From positions 496,001 through 560,000 of the forward strand of contig NZ_PJND01000007.1 of the NCBI RefSeq assembly GCF_002846575.1: 64,000 nt of DNA, read 5' to 3'. The translations under genes and the position numbers were made by a program. Below, one piece after another: positions 35,615 through 44,882 of this stretch. The DNA comes from Flavobacterium lindanitolerans. Lineage in GTDB: Bacteria > Bacteroidota > Bacteroidia > Flavobacteriales > Flavobacteriaceae. Within the stretch, counting starts at the first letter, position 1; each line of letters begins with the position of its first letter. Under the pieces are notes generated by a model, which was given only the letters and a program-made list of their open reading frames with translations, ran no database searches and was not told where the DNA came from.

Positions 35615-36760
35615 TTAATGATGGTCGTGCTCTTCAACAGCCTGACCGATAAACAATGCTGACAACAATGTGAAAACATATGCCTGCAATGCAGCAACCA
35701 ATAATTCCAAAACACTCATGAACAATACGAAAGCACCAGAAACCGGAGACATCGCAGCTGTCTTAAAGATGAATATCAAAGAAACCAAGCTCAAGATGAT
35801 GATGTGACCTGCTGTAATGTTAGCAAATAAACGAATCATTAAGGCGAAAGGTTTTGTTAGCATACCAATGATTTCAATAGGAACCATAATTGGGTATAAT
35901 GCTTTTGGAACCGGAGGAAGCAAAATGTGTTTCCAGTAATATTTGTTTCCGCTTAGTGTAGTTACTATAAAAGTAATCAATGCCATTACGAAAGTAAAAT
36001 ATATGTTTCCTGTCAAGTTAGAGCTGAATGGGAAGAATGGAATCAAACCGATAAGGTTGTTAATCCAGATAAAGAAGAATATCGTTAAAAGATATGGCAT
36101 GTATTTCGCATATTTTTTGTGACCGATATTTGGAATAGCAATGTCGTCTCTCACGAAAGTAACCAGTGGCTCCAGGAAACCTGCCAGTCCTTTAGGCGCC
36201 ATCTTGTTTTTCTTGTAAGAACGCGCTACAGCAGAGAACAACAAGAAAAGTACGATAGCCGACATTAGCATCGAGAAAACGTTTTTAGTGATTGAGAAAT
36301 CCAAAGGTCTTGCTTCAAAGTTAAAAGCACCTTTGTCTTCTTCTGTCAGTTTTTCAAATTTATCTGCGTAAAAAATCACTTCATTATAACGAACGAATTC
36401 CTGTCCGTTTGCAGACACTACGTGATGTCCTGTATTATCGTGGTGAAATTCTTTTGAAGAAAAAATCGTCAGTCCGTTGTTTGTCCATAAAATAACAGGA
36501 AGGCTGAACGAAATTGGATGGCCATTCCAATCTGCAATGTGGAAATCGTGCGAATCTCCAATGTGTGAATTAATCAACTCACTTGCATTAAACTCTTTCT
36601 CCTCATGGGCATTTAATTCTTTGTGGCTTCCGTGTACCGGATTTGCCGCTTCCGTTTTAACATAAATACTGTCAACCGTTGTACTGCCGAAGCTTGCTAA
36701 GGGAATACACGCTAAAAAAGCAGCCAGAATGAATTGGAGTGGTTTATTTGAAATTACCAT
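35615..36760 (-). CDS. atpB: ATP synthase F0 a subunit with long N-terminal extension
   Basis: 381 residues, about 110 longer than E. coli. A signal-like hydrophobic stretch (about 7-25) precedes a His-rich periplasmic region up to about residue 155; five to six membrane helices follow. The essential arginine is Arg310 in LMIRLFANITAGH. The extension is a known habit of Bacteroidota a subunits. It is the first classical gene of the operon; a -7 box (36802-36809) lies 41 bases upstream. Confidence 0.96.
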   Translation of the reverse strand: MVISNKPLQFILAAFLACIPLASFGSTTVDSIYVKTEAANPVHGSHKELNAHEEKEFNASELINSHIGDSHDFHIADWNGHPISFSLPVILWTNNGLTIFSSKEFHHDNTGHHVVSANGQEFVRYNEVIFYADKFEKLTEEDKGAFNFEARPLDFSITKNVFSMLMSAIVLFLLFSAVARSYKKNKMAPKGLAGFLEPLVTFVRDDIAIPNIGHKKYAKYMPYLLTIFFFIWINNLIGLIPFFPFSSNLTGNIYFTFVMALITFIVTTLSGNKYYWKHILLPPVPKALYPIMVPIEIIGMLTKPFALMIRLFANITAGHIIILSLVSLIFIFKTAAMSPVSGAFVLFMSVLELLVAALQAYVFTLLSALFIGQAVEEHDHH

Positions 36761-36801
36761 TATTAAATTGTGTATCTAATTTTACGTTTCAAAAATTTTT
36801 G

Positions 36802-36809
36802 CAAAGGTA
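36802..36809 (-). promoter_or_regulatory. -7 box of atpB operon
   Basis: CAAAGGTA on the plus strand reads TACCTTTG on the operon strand, a consensus -7 element. No clear -33 TTG at 17-23 nt. It suggests atpB-E-F-H-A-G can be transcribed independently of the genes upstream. Confidence 0.45.
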
Positions 36810-36894
36810 CATATTTAATTCATACTTGAAAATATATCAATATAATTTTTAGTTATTTGGCTTTTGAATAATAATTCTTTAATATTCAAAGGAA

Positions 36895-37278
36895 TTAGCG
36901 ATTGTTTATTAAACGAATTGCAAAAAAAGTTTCAAAAAAAAGGAATAGGAAATATGGGATAAAAAAGGCAGTGACATCGATTATCGGGTCATTTACGTCA
37001 GCCTTTATTAATGGGATAAGAAAAACTACAGCCGCCATCATCTTGATAACACTCCCCGCAAGGAATGCAAAACCGGTCTTATCAAAAAAATTTTTGTTTA
37101 CAAAAAGAAGAAAAAGATAGATTAGCAGGGTTGCTGCGATATGGAAAGTGTAGATGCTCCATACCTGATAAAAAAATGCCATATCCGGAAATAGTTTTTC
37201 CGTGATAAAATATTGCGCAATAAAAAGGATTACTGAAAAAGGAATAAAATACTTTAAAAAAGCGAAGAGCCTGTGCAT
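36895..37278 (-). CDS. DUF6168-like membrane protein beside ATP synthase
   Basis: 127 residues with four predicted helices (about 10-25, 42-62, 72-93, 102-122). It corresponds to the small membrane protein that flavobacteria keep between atpZ and atpB (DUF6168-like). Position resembles AtpI, an F0 ring assembly factor, but I see no AtpI signature. Its start overlaps the atpZ stop by one base. Confidence 0.75.
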   Translation of the reverse strand: MHRLFAFLKYFIPFSVILFIAQYFITEKLFPDMAFFYQVWSIYTFHIAATLLIYLFLLFVNKNFFDKTGFAFLAGSVIKMMAAVVFLIPLIKADVNDPIIDVTAFFIPYFLFLFFETFFAIRLINNR

Positions 37279-37508
37279 TATTTTTTGTTTAGATTTTTTA
37301 CCTGCCGGATTACATTATATAGTGCTATAAAAACAGACAAAAGCGACAGAACAATTGTCCAGGTTGAAGAGTTATTTGAATATTTTTCGTCAAGCCACAT
37401 GCCCAGATAGGTAAAAGCAAAAATGATAATTCCCATCTGGAAGGGAATATTCATCAATGCAGCCCATTTGCTAAGCGATTTTTTCTTCTGGTCGTTGTTT
37501 TCCATCAC
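37278..37508 (-). CDS. atpZ: AtpZ/AtpI-family membrane protein
   Basis: 76 residues with two membrane helices and a short basic N-terminus. PFQMGIIIFAFTYLGMWLDEKY is the AtpZ signature (first helix plus GxWLDxxY). AtpZ acts with AtpI in assembly of the c-ring or in Mg/Ca uptake. It may start at the second Met (37505). Its first 38 bases overlap the end of the bactofilin gene in another frame. Confidence 0.88.
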   Translation of the reverse strand: MMENNDQKKKSLSKWAALMNIPFQMGIIIFAFTYLGMWLDEKYSNNSSTWTIVLSLLSVFIALYNVIRQVKNLNKK

Positions 37509-37881
37509 CCGGATTTAAGTTTTTCACATTGGCCTTCATCGTACAGGAAGCACTAAATTCTGCTCCTGGTTCAACGGACAGCTTTCCTACGATAACTTCT
37601 CCGTAGATTTTTGCTTTGGCTTTTACGTTCAGGATTTCCATGACTTCAATCTTGCCGTCAAATTTTCCTTCTATGTCGGCATTTCTGCAAATAATATCGC
37701 CAATTACTTTTCCTGCCGGGCCAATGACAATTTTTCCTTTTGACTGGAAATTTCCTATGAGCTCACCGTCAAGACGGAAATCGGCCTGGGAAATGATGTC
37801 TCCTTTTATTATGGTTCCTTCAACAATCCTGTTGGTTTTTCCTAAAAGGTCTGTGTAGGATTTGGGATTCTTATCAAACAT
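37471..37881 (-). CDS. Bactofilin (polymer-forming cytoskeletal protein)
   Basis: 136 residues. The central DUF583 beta-helix with repeated I-x-G-x-I patterns (IVEGTIIKGDIISQADFRLDGELIGNFQSKGKIVIGP) is typical. Bactofilins polymerise without nucleotide at membranes and affect cell shape or motility. It starts 3 bases after sprE ends and overlaps atpZ by 38 bases, so sprE, bactofilin and atpZ are coupled. Confidence 0.93.
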   Translation of the reverse strand: MFDKNPKSYTDLLGKTNRIVEGTIIKGDIISQADFRLDGELIGNFQSKGKIVIGPAGKVIGDIICRNADIEGKFDGKIEVMEILNVKAKAKIYGEVIVGKLSVEPGAEFSASCTMKANVKNLNPGDGKQRPEEKIA

Positions 37882-37884
37882 CTT

Positions 37885-40548
37885 TTACGGTTTTTTGATT
37901 GTTAGGTAATCGGCAAGATTTTTCTTTATCTGAACAACTTTATAATTTTCATTTGATATGATTATTGGGTTGTCAGGAATCTTATAGTCTTTGTAATCTT
38001 TTAGGATTGAGGCAATGTCTTTTGCATTCTCTTCTGTCTTGATTCCGTGAATTGTAACAAAACTTTCATTTGCGGTATAGACGTCAAAAGACATGGACAG
38101 TTTGTCTACTGTCCTTTCCGAAACAAATTTCTTTATTTTATACTGAAGTACTTTTGTGTTTTTCTCATCCGGATTTGGTCCTACCTTATATAGTATTTTC
38201 CAGCTTATCGGAATTTCTTTGTCAAAAGCTATGGCTTCCATTTGCGGAATATTAGTTGCCAAAAGACTTTCTGCTTCTTTTCCTTCTTTACTGTTTGGGT
38301 AATTTAAAGCTACATAGTTTAATGCACCTTTGTATTCTTCAAGCCCTTTCAGCTTTCCGGTTGTGTTGGCTTTAAGCAATTCTATTTTTGGTATGATATC
38401 TTCTCCTGCATACATCTCAATAAGCGCTTCACTTTCTTTCATGACTGCCTGATATTGGCCTGCTTCGTAAAGTTTGAACAATTTGTTATAAGCAGCATCG
38501 GGCGTGTCATTGGCTTTTGTCAAATCTGAAGCAGATGTTTCTAAAATAGTGGCATAGCGGGATTCCGGATATTGTGACAGGATTCTCTGTCTCATTGCTT
38601 CTGCCTTCTGCTTGTCTGTTACTTCATAAATTTTGAAGAGATTGTACATTGATGGTAAAATCAATCTTTCTTCCGGGTCATTTTGCAATAATTTTTCGAG
38701 TCTGCCTGTCGCTAGCTCGTATCTCTTGAATTTGTCCTTATAAATAAGACCCAATTGATAGTATGCAAAGTTTCTTTCTTTAGCAAGACTGTCGATTACT
38801 TTCTGGTCTGTAGGCAATTGCTTCAGATAATAATCTACCGTATATCTCACATCAATTTTGTCTTCCTTTTTAGTGTCGCCTTCTTCATTTGAGGCTACGC
38901 TGTCATCAGTAACATCATCGCCAAATCCAATCTTGGTTTTTCCTTGAGATAGTCTCCAGTTGTCTTTTAATGCTCTATTGCCCCATGTTTTACGGAATTC
39001 ATTTTTTCCATAAGCAACGGTACTTGGATTATAGTAATAGAAGTTAGACGACGCAATTGAACTTCCTACTCCCGGAGGTGCCATGTTCATTTCATCTGCC
39101 AGGACTGCTGCCTCTCTGCTTTTACTGCCAAATTTTGCTGAACGCTTCATGGCTTCTTCATCATTTCCTTCCGAGTCTTTCATTAAAACAGCTGTTCCCG
39201 GTTGTCCATTATTTACCACTAAAGCTTTTTTGGCCTTTTCTTCATCTTCTTTTTTCAATCGAGCGATTACGTCTTCAAAAAAGCTTTTTTTACCATCGTC
39301 TGATAAAGAGACAACATGAAGTATGCTGTCATTTGTTTTAGCAATGGCTTCGTATTTGATAACGTCAACCAGATTTTCTCTTTTCTTTTTGATTGCTTTA
39401 TATTCTCTGGTTCTGTTGTCCATACGAACCATAGTACTGTCATAGTATTGACCTGCAACAGAATATTTGGCATCATTGAAATAAATTTCTGCCAGATTTC
39501 TGTAATTGGAAGCAATTTGGTAATTGTCCTGAGAATTGGCCTTTAATGATTTATTGTAATATTTTTTAGCGATATTGTCTTTTTCGAGATTATCATAGAA
39601 TAGTCCCATCTGGTGGTTGACTATATCCAGATAAGGTCTGTTTTCTCGGTCTTCCAGTAAATCCTTGTATTTTTTTACAAAAGCCAACGTATCACCGGAT
39701 TTGAAATCAAAATGTTGTGCCTGCTTGGCATGAGCCTGAATGACATAACGGCGAGGTGCTTTTCTTCTCATATCAATTACCGATTGGTAGGCAGCCATGG
39801 CACTGTCTGTCTTCTTCTCACTATCGTAAAGCTGCCCCAGTATGAAATGGTATCTTGCTTTTTCCTCGTTTTCTCTGGTATATTCGATAGCCAGTTTTAG
39901 TCTTGATATAGCACTGTCTTTTTCTTCAATATTAAGGTAAGCCTGAGCCAGAGTTGCATTCGCATCAGCAAAAATCTGGTCTTTGAATTTTATTTCCTGC
40001 AAAAGCTTACGAAGGTTTTTTACCGCCAATGCATCATTTTCCATACGCATATTGGTTTTTTCTCTCCAGATTTTTGCTTCGTAAATCTTATCACTGTTCG
40101 GATATTTATATAGGATATAGTTGAAAGCTTCTAAAGCCGGTACAAATCGCTGGTCATAATAACGTGCCTTTCCAAGCAAAAGGTGAGCTTCGTCAATTTG
40201 CGGATTTTTTTCTCCACCTTCAATATACATGGAGTGTTTCTGGATGGCTTTATTGGCTTTGGTTTCTGCGCGTTCAAAATTTGGATTCTTTTTATCACCC
40301 GGAAGCATCGTTTCCTGGGTTGGCTGCATCCTTTCTACCGGAAGAATTTCCCAAAAATTGTCCTTATATTGTGCTTTCAGTTCATTTATTCCGGCCTGAA
40401 GCGCTATATCGCCATTATACAAAATATTGTATTCTGTGCTGAGGGCGTGCATATTTCTGTTCACAAAGTTATTTTTCTTGGTAGAACAAGCTACCAAAAA
40501 GGCAAAAAGGCAAAACAGAATGACGTATTTAAGTATGTTGGTTTTCAA
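37885..40548 (-). CDS. sprE: Type IX secretion/gliding TPR lipoprotein SprE (PorW)
   Basis: 887 residues, close to the size of F. johnsoniae SprE. The signal peptide ends at Cys21 (LFAFLVACSTKK). Many TPR units follow: AHLLLGKARYYDQRFVPALEAFNYILYKYP near 125, ARYHFILGQLYDSEKKTDSAMAAYQSVI near 233. SprE/PorW is an outer-membrane periplasmic lipoprotein that links the T9SS core ring to the translocon and is required for SprB-based gliding. It is the first gene of the leftward set sprE-bactofilin-atpZ. The name rests on recognition of the N-terminal block (NNFVNRNMHALSTEYNILYNG), which I regard as diagnostic. Confidence 0.85.
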   Translation of the reverse strand: MKTNILKYVILFCLFAFLVACSTKKNNFVNRNMHALSTEYNILYNGDIALQAGINELKAQYKDNFWEILPVERMQPTQETMLPGDKKNPNFERAETKANKAIQKHSMYIEGGEKNPQIDEAHLLLGKARYYDQRFVPALEAFNYILYKYPNSDKIYEAKIWREKTNMRMENDALAVKNLRKLLQEIKFKDQIFADANATLAQAYLNIEEKDSAISRLKLAIEYTRENEEKARYHFILGQLYDSEKKTDSAMAAYQSVIDMRRKAPRRYVIQAHAKQAQHFDFKSGDTLAFVKKYKDLLEDRENRPYLDIVNHQMGLFYDNLEKDNIAKKYYNKSLKANSQDNYQIASNYRNLAEIYFNDAKYSVAGQYYDSTMVRMDNRTREYKAIKKKRENLVDVIKYEAIAKTNDSILHVVSLSDDGKKSFFEDVIARLKKEDEEKAKKALVVNNGQPGTAVLMKDSEGNDEEAMKRSAKFGSKSREAAVLADEMNMAPPGVGSSIASSNFYYYNPSTVAYGKNEFRKTWGNRALKDNWRLSQGKTKIGFGDDVTDDSVASNEEGDTKKEDKIDVRYTVDYYLKQLPTDQKVIDSLAKERNFAYYQLGLIYKDKFKRYELATGRLEKLLQNDPEERLILPSMYNLFKIYEVTDKQKAEAMRQRILSQYPESRYATILETSASDLTKANDTPDAAYNKLFKLYEAGQYQAVMKESEALIEMYAGEDIIPKIELLKANTTGKLKGLEEYKGALNYVALNYPNSKEGKEAESLLATNIPQMEAIAFDKEIPISWKILYKVGPNPDEKNTKVLQYKIKKFVSERTVDKLSMSFDVYTANESFVTIHGIKTEENAKDIASILKDYKDYKIPDNPIIISNENYKVVQIKKNLADYLTIKKP

Positions 40549-40703
40549 TGTAAAAGCGTTTTATTCCTTAACTTTTAAAAATCGATTTTAGTATAATGAC
40601 TGGTAAAAATACGTTTCTTTTTGATATAGGGAAAAAAATAGGTGATTTTTTGCTAATCCGGATAGCTGTGGCTCCTAAAACGACCTGACTTATATGGGTA
40701 AAA

Positions 40704-40727
40704 AAAAGGCTCCGTAAAACGGAGCCT
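40704..40727 (-). terminator. Intrinsic terminator of the ABC exporter operon
   Basis: AGGCTCCGT (40707-40715) pairs with ACGGAGCCT (40719-40727); T run on the minus strand. The spacer 40549-40738 holds nothing else that I can recognise. Confidence 0.8.
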
Positions 40728-40738
40728 CTATACTAAAA

Positions 40739-41434
40739 CTAGACAGCGAAAAATCGTTCTAGTTCTTCTAATGTTTCAGATGATGTTTGTATGTCTTTTA
40801 CTATTTCTCCTTTTTGCAGGGCAACAATCCTATTGGAGACCTCAACCGTATGAAGCAGGTCATGGCTTGAAACCAGAACCGTAATTTCAGGATTGTCTGC
40901 TAATTCCTTGATTATCTTTTTAAGCCTGAACTGAGTTGTCGGGTCAAGATTTGCAAAAGGTTCATCCAGTATGATAACTTTTGGATTACCGATTAAAGTA
41001 GCAATAATCCCTACTTTTTTCTGGTTTCCTTTTGAGAAGTCACGAATGTATTTTTTGCTGTTCAGGATTTCCCCATTAAAAAATTCTTCATATTTCTGCA
41101 ATAAGGCGTCAACATCAGCTTTATTTTGTCCGCGCAAATCACCAATAAAATAGAAATATTCTTCCGGAGTCAGGTAGCCAATCAGGAAGCTTTCATCTAA
41201 AAAAGAAGCCGTTAGTGATTTCCAGCTTTCGCTGTGGTCTACCCTAAAACCGTTATTGACTATTTCTCCGGTTGTAGGCTGTATCAAGTCAAGAAGCAAA
41301 CTGAAAAAGGTTGTTTTTCCTGCTCCATTATTCCCTACTAATCCAAAACTTTCTCCTTGTTGTATTTCAAGGTGGTCTATTTTTAATACGGTTGTTCCGT
41401 TATATGTTTTTGAAAGATTTTTTGCTTGTATCAT
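40739..41434 (-). CDS. ABC transporter ATP-binding protein
   Basis: 231 residues. Walker A GNNGAGKTT (38-46), ABC signature FSKGNQKKVG, Walker B VIILDEPFANLDP, and a switch His in SSHDLLHT. It powers the DUF5687 membrane protein encoded 37 bases upstream. The substrate is unknown. It is the last gene of a PadR-headed operon. Confidence 0.95.
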   Translation of the reverse strand: MIQAKNLSKTYNGTTVLKIDHLEIQQGESFGLVGNNGAGKTTFFSLLLDLIQPTTGEIVNNGFRVDHSESWKSLTASFLDESFLIGYLTPEEYFYFIGDLRGQNKADVDALLQKYEEFFNGEILNSKKYIRDFSKGNQKKVGIIATLIGNPKVIILDEPFANLDPTTQFRLKKIIKELADNPEITVLVSSHDLLHTVEVSNRIVALQKGEIVKDIQTSSETLEELERFFAV

Positions 41435-41471
41435 TTTTCGATTTTTATATCGTTAGACTTTGTTCTTTTGA

Positions 41472-42944
41472 TTATGCTTTTTGCTTGTAGGCTTCCAGCG
41501 TTTTGTATTTTTCTGTCTTGTAGACTCTCTCAATCAGGTTAAAAACTTTGTTTTTTAGAGCAAAGCCAAGAATACCTGTCAGGGCAACGAGAGCCAGTCC
41601 TGTTGTTGGGTTAATCAGGTAATAACCCAATGCATAGATAATCATAGGTAATAACAGTTTTGGCAAAGAGATAAGCATGGTTTTTACATTAAATGCTTTC
41701 TTGTCACCAAAGGCACCTTTGCTGGAACCCAAATCAACCGGTGTTTTTGTATAGGCACCGCCCAACAATACCAAATGAGAGTTGACACCAATATTATAAA
41801 TAGCTCCAACAACAATAACCAGGTATACTTCGAGTCCAAAATAAAGATAGAAAGAAGCAGCAACCGTTGAAACCGCCGTTGCAATAACAATCAGCCACCA
41901 TTTTGAACTAAGGTATCCTTTATAAGGAATATTTTGCGTCATCATCAACGGATAATAAGCACTATCCCAACTTGGTACGAATTGACCAAAAGTGAATAAA
42001 AAACCACCTGTTACAAAAATTCCGGCAAACATGTGCATCATCGGATTGTCATAGGATTCTATTCCGCTTGCAAAGAAAAGCAGTCCGTAAAAAAGAAACA
42101 GGAGACTCATAAAGATTGTAGTCTTGGAACGCTTGTTACGCTTTATCAGGCGTATGTCATTTTTAAGAAACGTACCAATAGTTCCGAACTGGTTAAGCCA
42201 GGTATACTGTTCTGTTTTGGCTACGCTATGCTTTGATGAAAGTCCCGTATCCAAATGCAGATTCTTTTTAAAGAAATTAAAGGTAATTGCATACAAAGCA
42301 ATCAGCAAAAATACCGGTATCAGGAAAATATACCTGGTATCAAATAATCCCTGATAGAAAACAGAAGTATAATTAGTTACATCAAACAAGTCATAGTACT
42401 GCATGGTTCCTAAAACCAGTACAAGTCCGATAAAGATTAAAAAAAGATAATCTTTATTGTTGAGCAATATATTAAGGAAGTTGTTGACATATACCAAAGC
42501 CATCAATCCAATGTGCCAAAGAATAACGCTCACAATGTCATATCCTTCCATAATCAGTACGATTGAAAAAGGCACGAAGAAAAAGCAGTGTACGAAATTA
42601 AAAAACGACAGTACCGTTTTGCCTAAAGCAAAATTTACGATGGTTGATTTCTTAATAGGCAGAGTGAGCAACGGCCGAATATTCATGACTGGAATTTTCT
42701 GCAGAAAAAGTCTCATTATTAAATCAAAAAGAAAATAATAAATCAAAAATTGATTGACGGTCACCAAAGGGTCAAGGTGCAACTCTTCTTTGATAAGATA
42801 AAACGCGCCAATTCCCATAAAAAGGAAAATCAGCGTGAAATAAATAGCCCCAAAAATCATTAATATTTTTAAGGCGAGATTGGTTCTGAATGAAGCGGAA
42901 CGGAAAAAAGCCTTCCATTCCAGCATGAGAAATTTTTTAAACAT
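41472..42944 (-). CDS. DUF5687 family ABC permease
   Basis: 490 residues with about 12 predicted membrane helices. The beginning MFKKFLMLEWKAFFRSASF and TLPIKKSTIVNFALGKTVLSFFN match DUF5687, an ABC-2-like exporter permease of Bacteroidota. It works with the ATPase that follows. PadR-linked exporters commonly give drug or peptide resistance, but nothing in this protein points to a particular substrate. Confidence 0.88.
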   Translation of the reverse strand: MFKKFLMLEWKAFFRSASFRTNLALKILMIFGAIYFTLIFLFMGIGAFYLIKEELHLDPLVTVNQFLIYYFLFDLIMRLFLQKIPVMNIRPLLTLPIKKSTIVNFALGKTVLSFFNFVHCFFFVPFSIVLIMEGYDIVSVILWHIGLMALVYVNNFLNILLNNKDYLFLIFIGLVLVLGTMQYYDLFDVTNYTSVFYQGLFDTRYIFLIPVFLLIALYAITFNFFKKNLHLDTGLSSKHSVAKTEQYTWLNQFGTIGTFLKNDIRLIKRNKRSKTTIFMSLLFLFYGLLFFASGIESYDNPMMHMFAGIFVTGGFLFTFGQFVPSWDSAYYPLMMTQNIPYKGYLSSKWWLIVIATAVSTVAASFYLYFGLEVYLVIVVGAIYNIGVNSHLVLLGGAYTKTPVDLGSSKGAFGDKKAFNVKTMLISLPKLLLPMIIYALGYYLINPTTGLALVALTGILGFALKNKVFNLIERVYKTEKYKTLEAYKQKA

Positions 42945-42998
42945 AGTTTATGGTTGGGTTTTGAGAATTAGTAGTACAATCAATACAAACGTTACAGC

Positions 42999-43697
42999 TT
43001 ATTTTGACATTTCATACTCCGGATAGACACTTCCCATTTCCTGTACGATTTTTGGGTACACGATTTTCCAGTGTACATATTGTAATAAGGCAAACAATAC
43101 CAGTAGTATAGCACCAAAAATGGCTATTCCCCTATGCCATCCATCTTCACCAATTGTTACTGATAAATTAATCAGTTGCATAGGCAAAAGCGTAATCGGA
43201 TAGACATCAAAAGCATCAACCATTTGCTCAAAAAACCATTTTTTTCCTGTTTCCTTTTCTTTCAGCTTTTGAGCCTTGTGAATTTTACGGCTTTCTACGG
43301 TGAATACGATACCGATAACGGCTAAAATACTGAGGTAAAGGTATTGGGAGTCCTGTAGTTTTTCTGAAAGGAAATATAAAAAATACATCGATGAAACGGT
43401 CAGGATGATTTTAGGCAGCCTGAAAAATTCTTTATAGTGTTTCCAGATTATCCTGCTGTATTTTTTTGATAAAAACCGGCGGCGTTCATCCACAACATCC
43501 ATAAATCCAAAAATTCCGAATTTTTTGAATTCCAGTTCCAGAGCTTCTTCAAAGGTTAGTTTTGGATTTTCTTTCCACCTGTCCTCAATGGAGTTTGCCA
43601 AATGGTCTACCAGTTCAGATTGCAGGTCATACCATTCTACAAAATGCCGGCGGGTGAATAGATAGAGTTGATTTATTTGCTGTTCGTTTAATTTCAT
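42999..43697 (-). CDS. HAAS-like membrane protein
   Basis: 232 residues. Residues 1-70 carry a soluble helical region (DLQSELVDHLANSIEDRW, then TFEEALELEFKKFG) that resembles the HAAS/DUF1700-type cytoplasmic domain seen beside PadR regulators. Four membrane helices follow (about 100-225). It is a distant paralogue of the next gene upstream (43753). Function inferred only: a membrane partner of PadR or the ABC exporter. Confidence 0.75.
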   Translation of the reverse strand: MKLNEQQINQLYLFTRRHFVEWYDLQSELVDHLANSIEDRWKENPKLTFEEALELEFKKFGIFGFMDVVDERRRFLSKKYSRIIWKHYKEFFRLPKIILTVSSMYFLYFLSEKLQDSQYLYLSILAVIGIVFTVESRKIHKAQKLKEKETGKKWFFEQMVDAFDVYPITLLPMQLINLSVTIGEDGWHRGIAIFGAILLVLFALLQYVHWKIVYPKIVQEMGSVYPEYEMSK

Positions 43698-43752
43698 AGA
43701 AACAGGGATTTATACTTCTTTCTTATTGTAATATGCTTCGTTTGGGAGGCGA

Positions 43753-44421
43753 TTAAGAATACTTCATTCTTTTTAATTCCTGAAAATGTGCTTTGTAGAA
43801 GATAAAGCTATAAACAGACAAAAGAAAATATAGTGACAAGATAAAAATCATGAAATAGCTGAAAAATGGTGAAAAATTATTTCTTTCAAAACCACTGTTC
43901 ATAAAATAGAGTTGCTGGAAAGTCACTAATACGCTGGCCATAAATTGCTGCTTATATAAAAAGCCATACGATGTTTTTCTTTTTGATAATCGGATTTTGA
44001 CATATCCTATAGCCGACAGTAAAAAAGCAACACTATACAAAATTGTCGCAATGCTAAAGAAATTGGCCAGGTGATTTCTCAAAAAAGAAGAAAATAACAG
44101 GAATCCGGAAGTTAAGACCATAGCCCCCGTAAATACCAAAAGCAATTTCTTTCTATATATCTTGATGCATTTATTGAGCAAAATCTCTGGCATTTCCCAA
44201 AAATAACCAAACAACACACTGGATGATTTCTTGAATTTGGACTGCCATTTTTTTAATACTTCCGGGAAAGCTTCTTCAAAAGTTATAGTATGGATTATCA
44301 TTTTTTCTTCTACTTCCGTAGCAATATGATCCAGGATTTCATATTTATAATCAACATAAACCACACCTAGTTTTTCTAAAACCGTTTCAATTATATGTAT
44401 CTGATTTTTATCCAGTTTCAT
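43753..44421 (-). CDS. HAAS-like membrane protein, paralogue
   Basis: 222 residues. Same plan as its neighbour: EILDHIATEVEEKM and TFEEAFPEVLKKW in the N-terminal domain, four membrane helices after residue 85. The start is one base after the padR stop, so it is coupled to the regulator. A 55-base gap separates it from its paralogue. Confidence 0.75.
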   Translation of the reverse strand: MKLDKNQIHIIETVLEKLGVVYVDYKYEILDHIATEVEEKMIIHTITFEEAFPEVLKKWQSKFKKSSSVLFGYFWEMPEILLNKCIKIYRKKLLLVFTGAMVLTSGFLLFSSFLRNHLANFFSIATILYSVAFLLSAIGYVKIRLSKRKTSYGFLYKQQFMASVLVTFQQLYFMNSGFERNNFSPFFSYFMIFILSLYFLLSVYSFIFYKAHFQELKRMKYS

Positions 44422-44422
44422 T

Positions 44423-44758
44423 TTAATAACTCAGTTTAGGATTGACAATGCTTTGCATGTTTTTTATAAATTCTTCCAATTCGGCCAGACGGTTTACGGT
44501 TTCGGTCTGTCCGTTTTCTGTCAGCTTATAATATTTCCGGAGACGATTGTCAACCTTTTCAATTTCAACATCCAACAGGCCTTCAGCTTCGAGTTTATGC
44601 AATGCCGGATAAAGCGCGCCTTCTGTGATGTTCAGTTCGCCTTTGGTTATTTCTTTCACTTTCTGTGTGATTTCATAACCATACATACGTCCGTTTTCAC
44701 CTAATAACTTCATTATTATGGTAGTAAGACTTCCTTTATACAATTGGGAGTTTTTCAT
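44423..44758 (-). CDS. PadR-family transcriptional regulator
   Basis: 111 residues. A PadR winged helix: LTTIIMKLLGENGRMYGYEITQKVKE, then ITEGALYPALHKLEAEGLLDVE (recognition helix plus wing) and YYKLTENG. Heads the leftward operon padR-HAAS-HAAS-DUF5687-ABC. Probably represses its own operon; TAATTTTG (44770-44763) and TATATTTG (44783-44776) on its strand may be -7 boxes. The first would give an almost leaderless message. Confidence 0.92.
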   Translation of the reverse strand: MKNSQLYKGSLTTIIMKLLGENGRMYGYEITQKVKEITKGELNITEGALYPALHKLEAEGLLDVEIEKVDNRLRKYYKLTENGQTETVNRLAELEEFIKNMQSIVNPKLSY

Positions 44759-44796
44759 TTTTCAAAATTAGTTCTCAAATATACATAAATTTCTTA

Positions 44797-44876
44797 TGCA
44801 TAAAATAGTTAGGTATTATTTTTTAAGCTTTTCTTATTTAAAAAAGCTTAGGGAATGCTTATTTTTGCATAAAATA
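44797..44876. promoter_or_regulatory. Intergenic padR/reductase control region
   Basis: TGCATAAAATA occurs twice (44797-44807 and 44866-44876). A perfect dyad TAAGCTTTT/AAAAGCTTA (44824-44832, 44842-44850) lies between. TATTTTTG (44860-44867) is a -7 box for the rightward reductase. The repeated word and dyad may be regulator-binding sites; PadR is the obvious candidate. Confidence 0.45.
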
Positions 44877-44882
44877 TACAGA

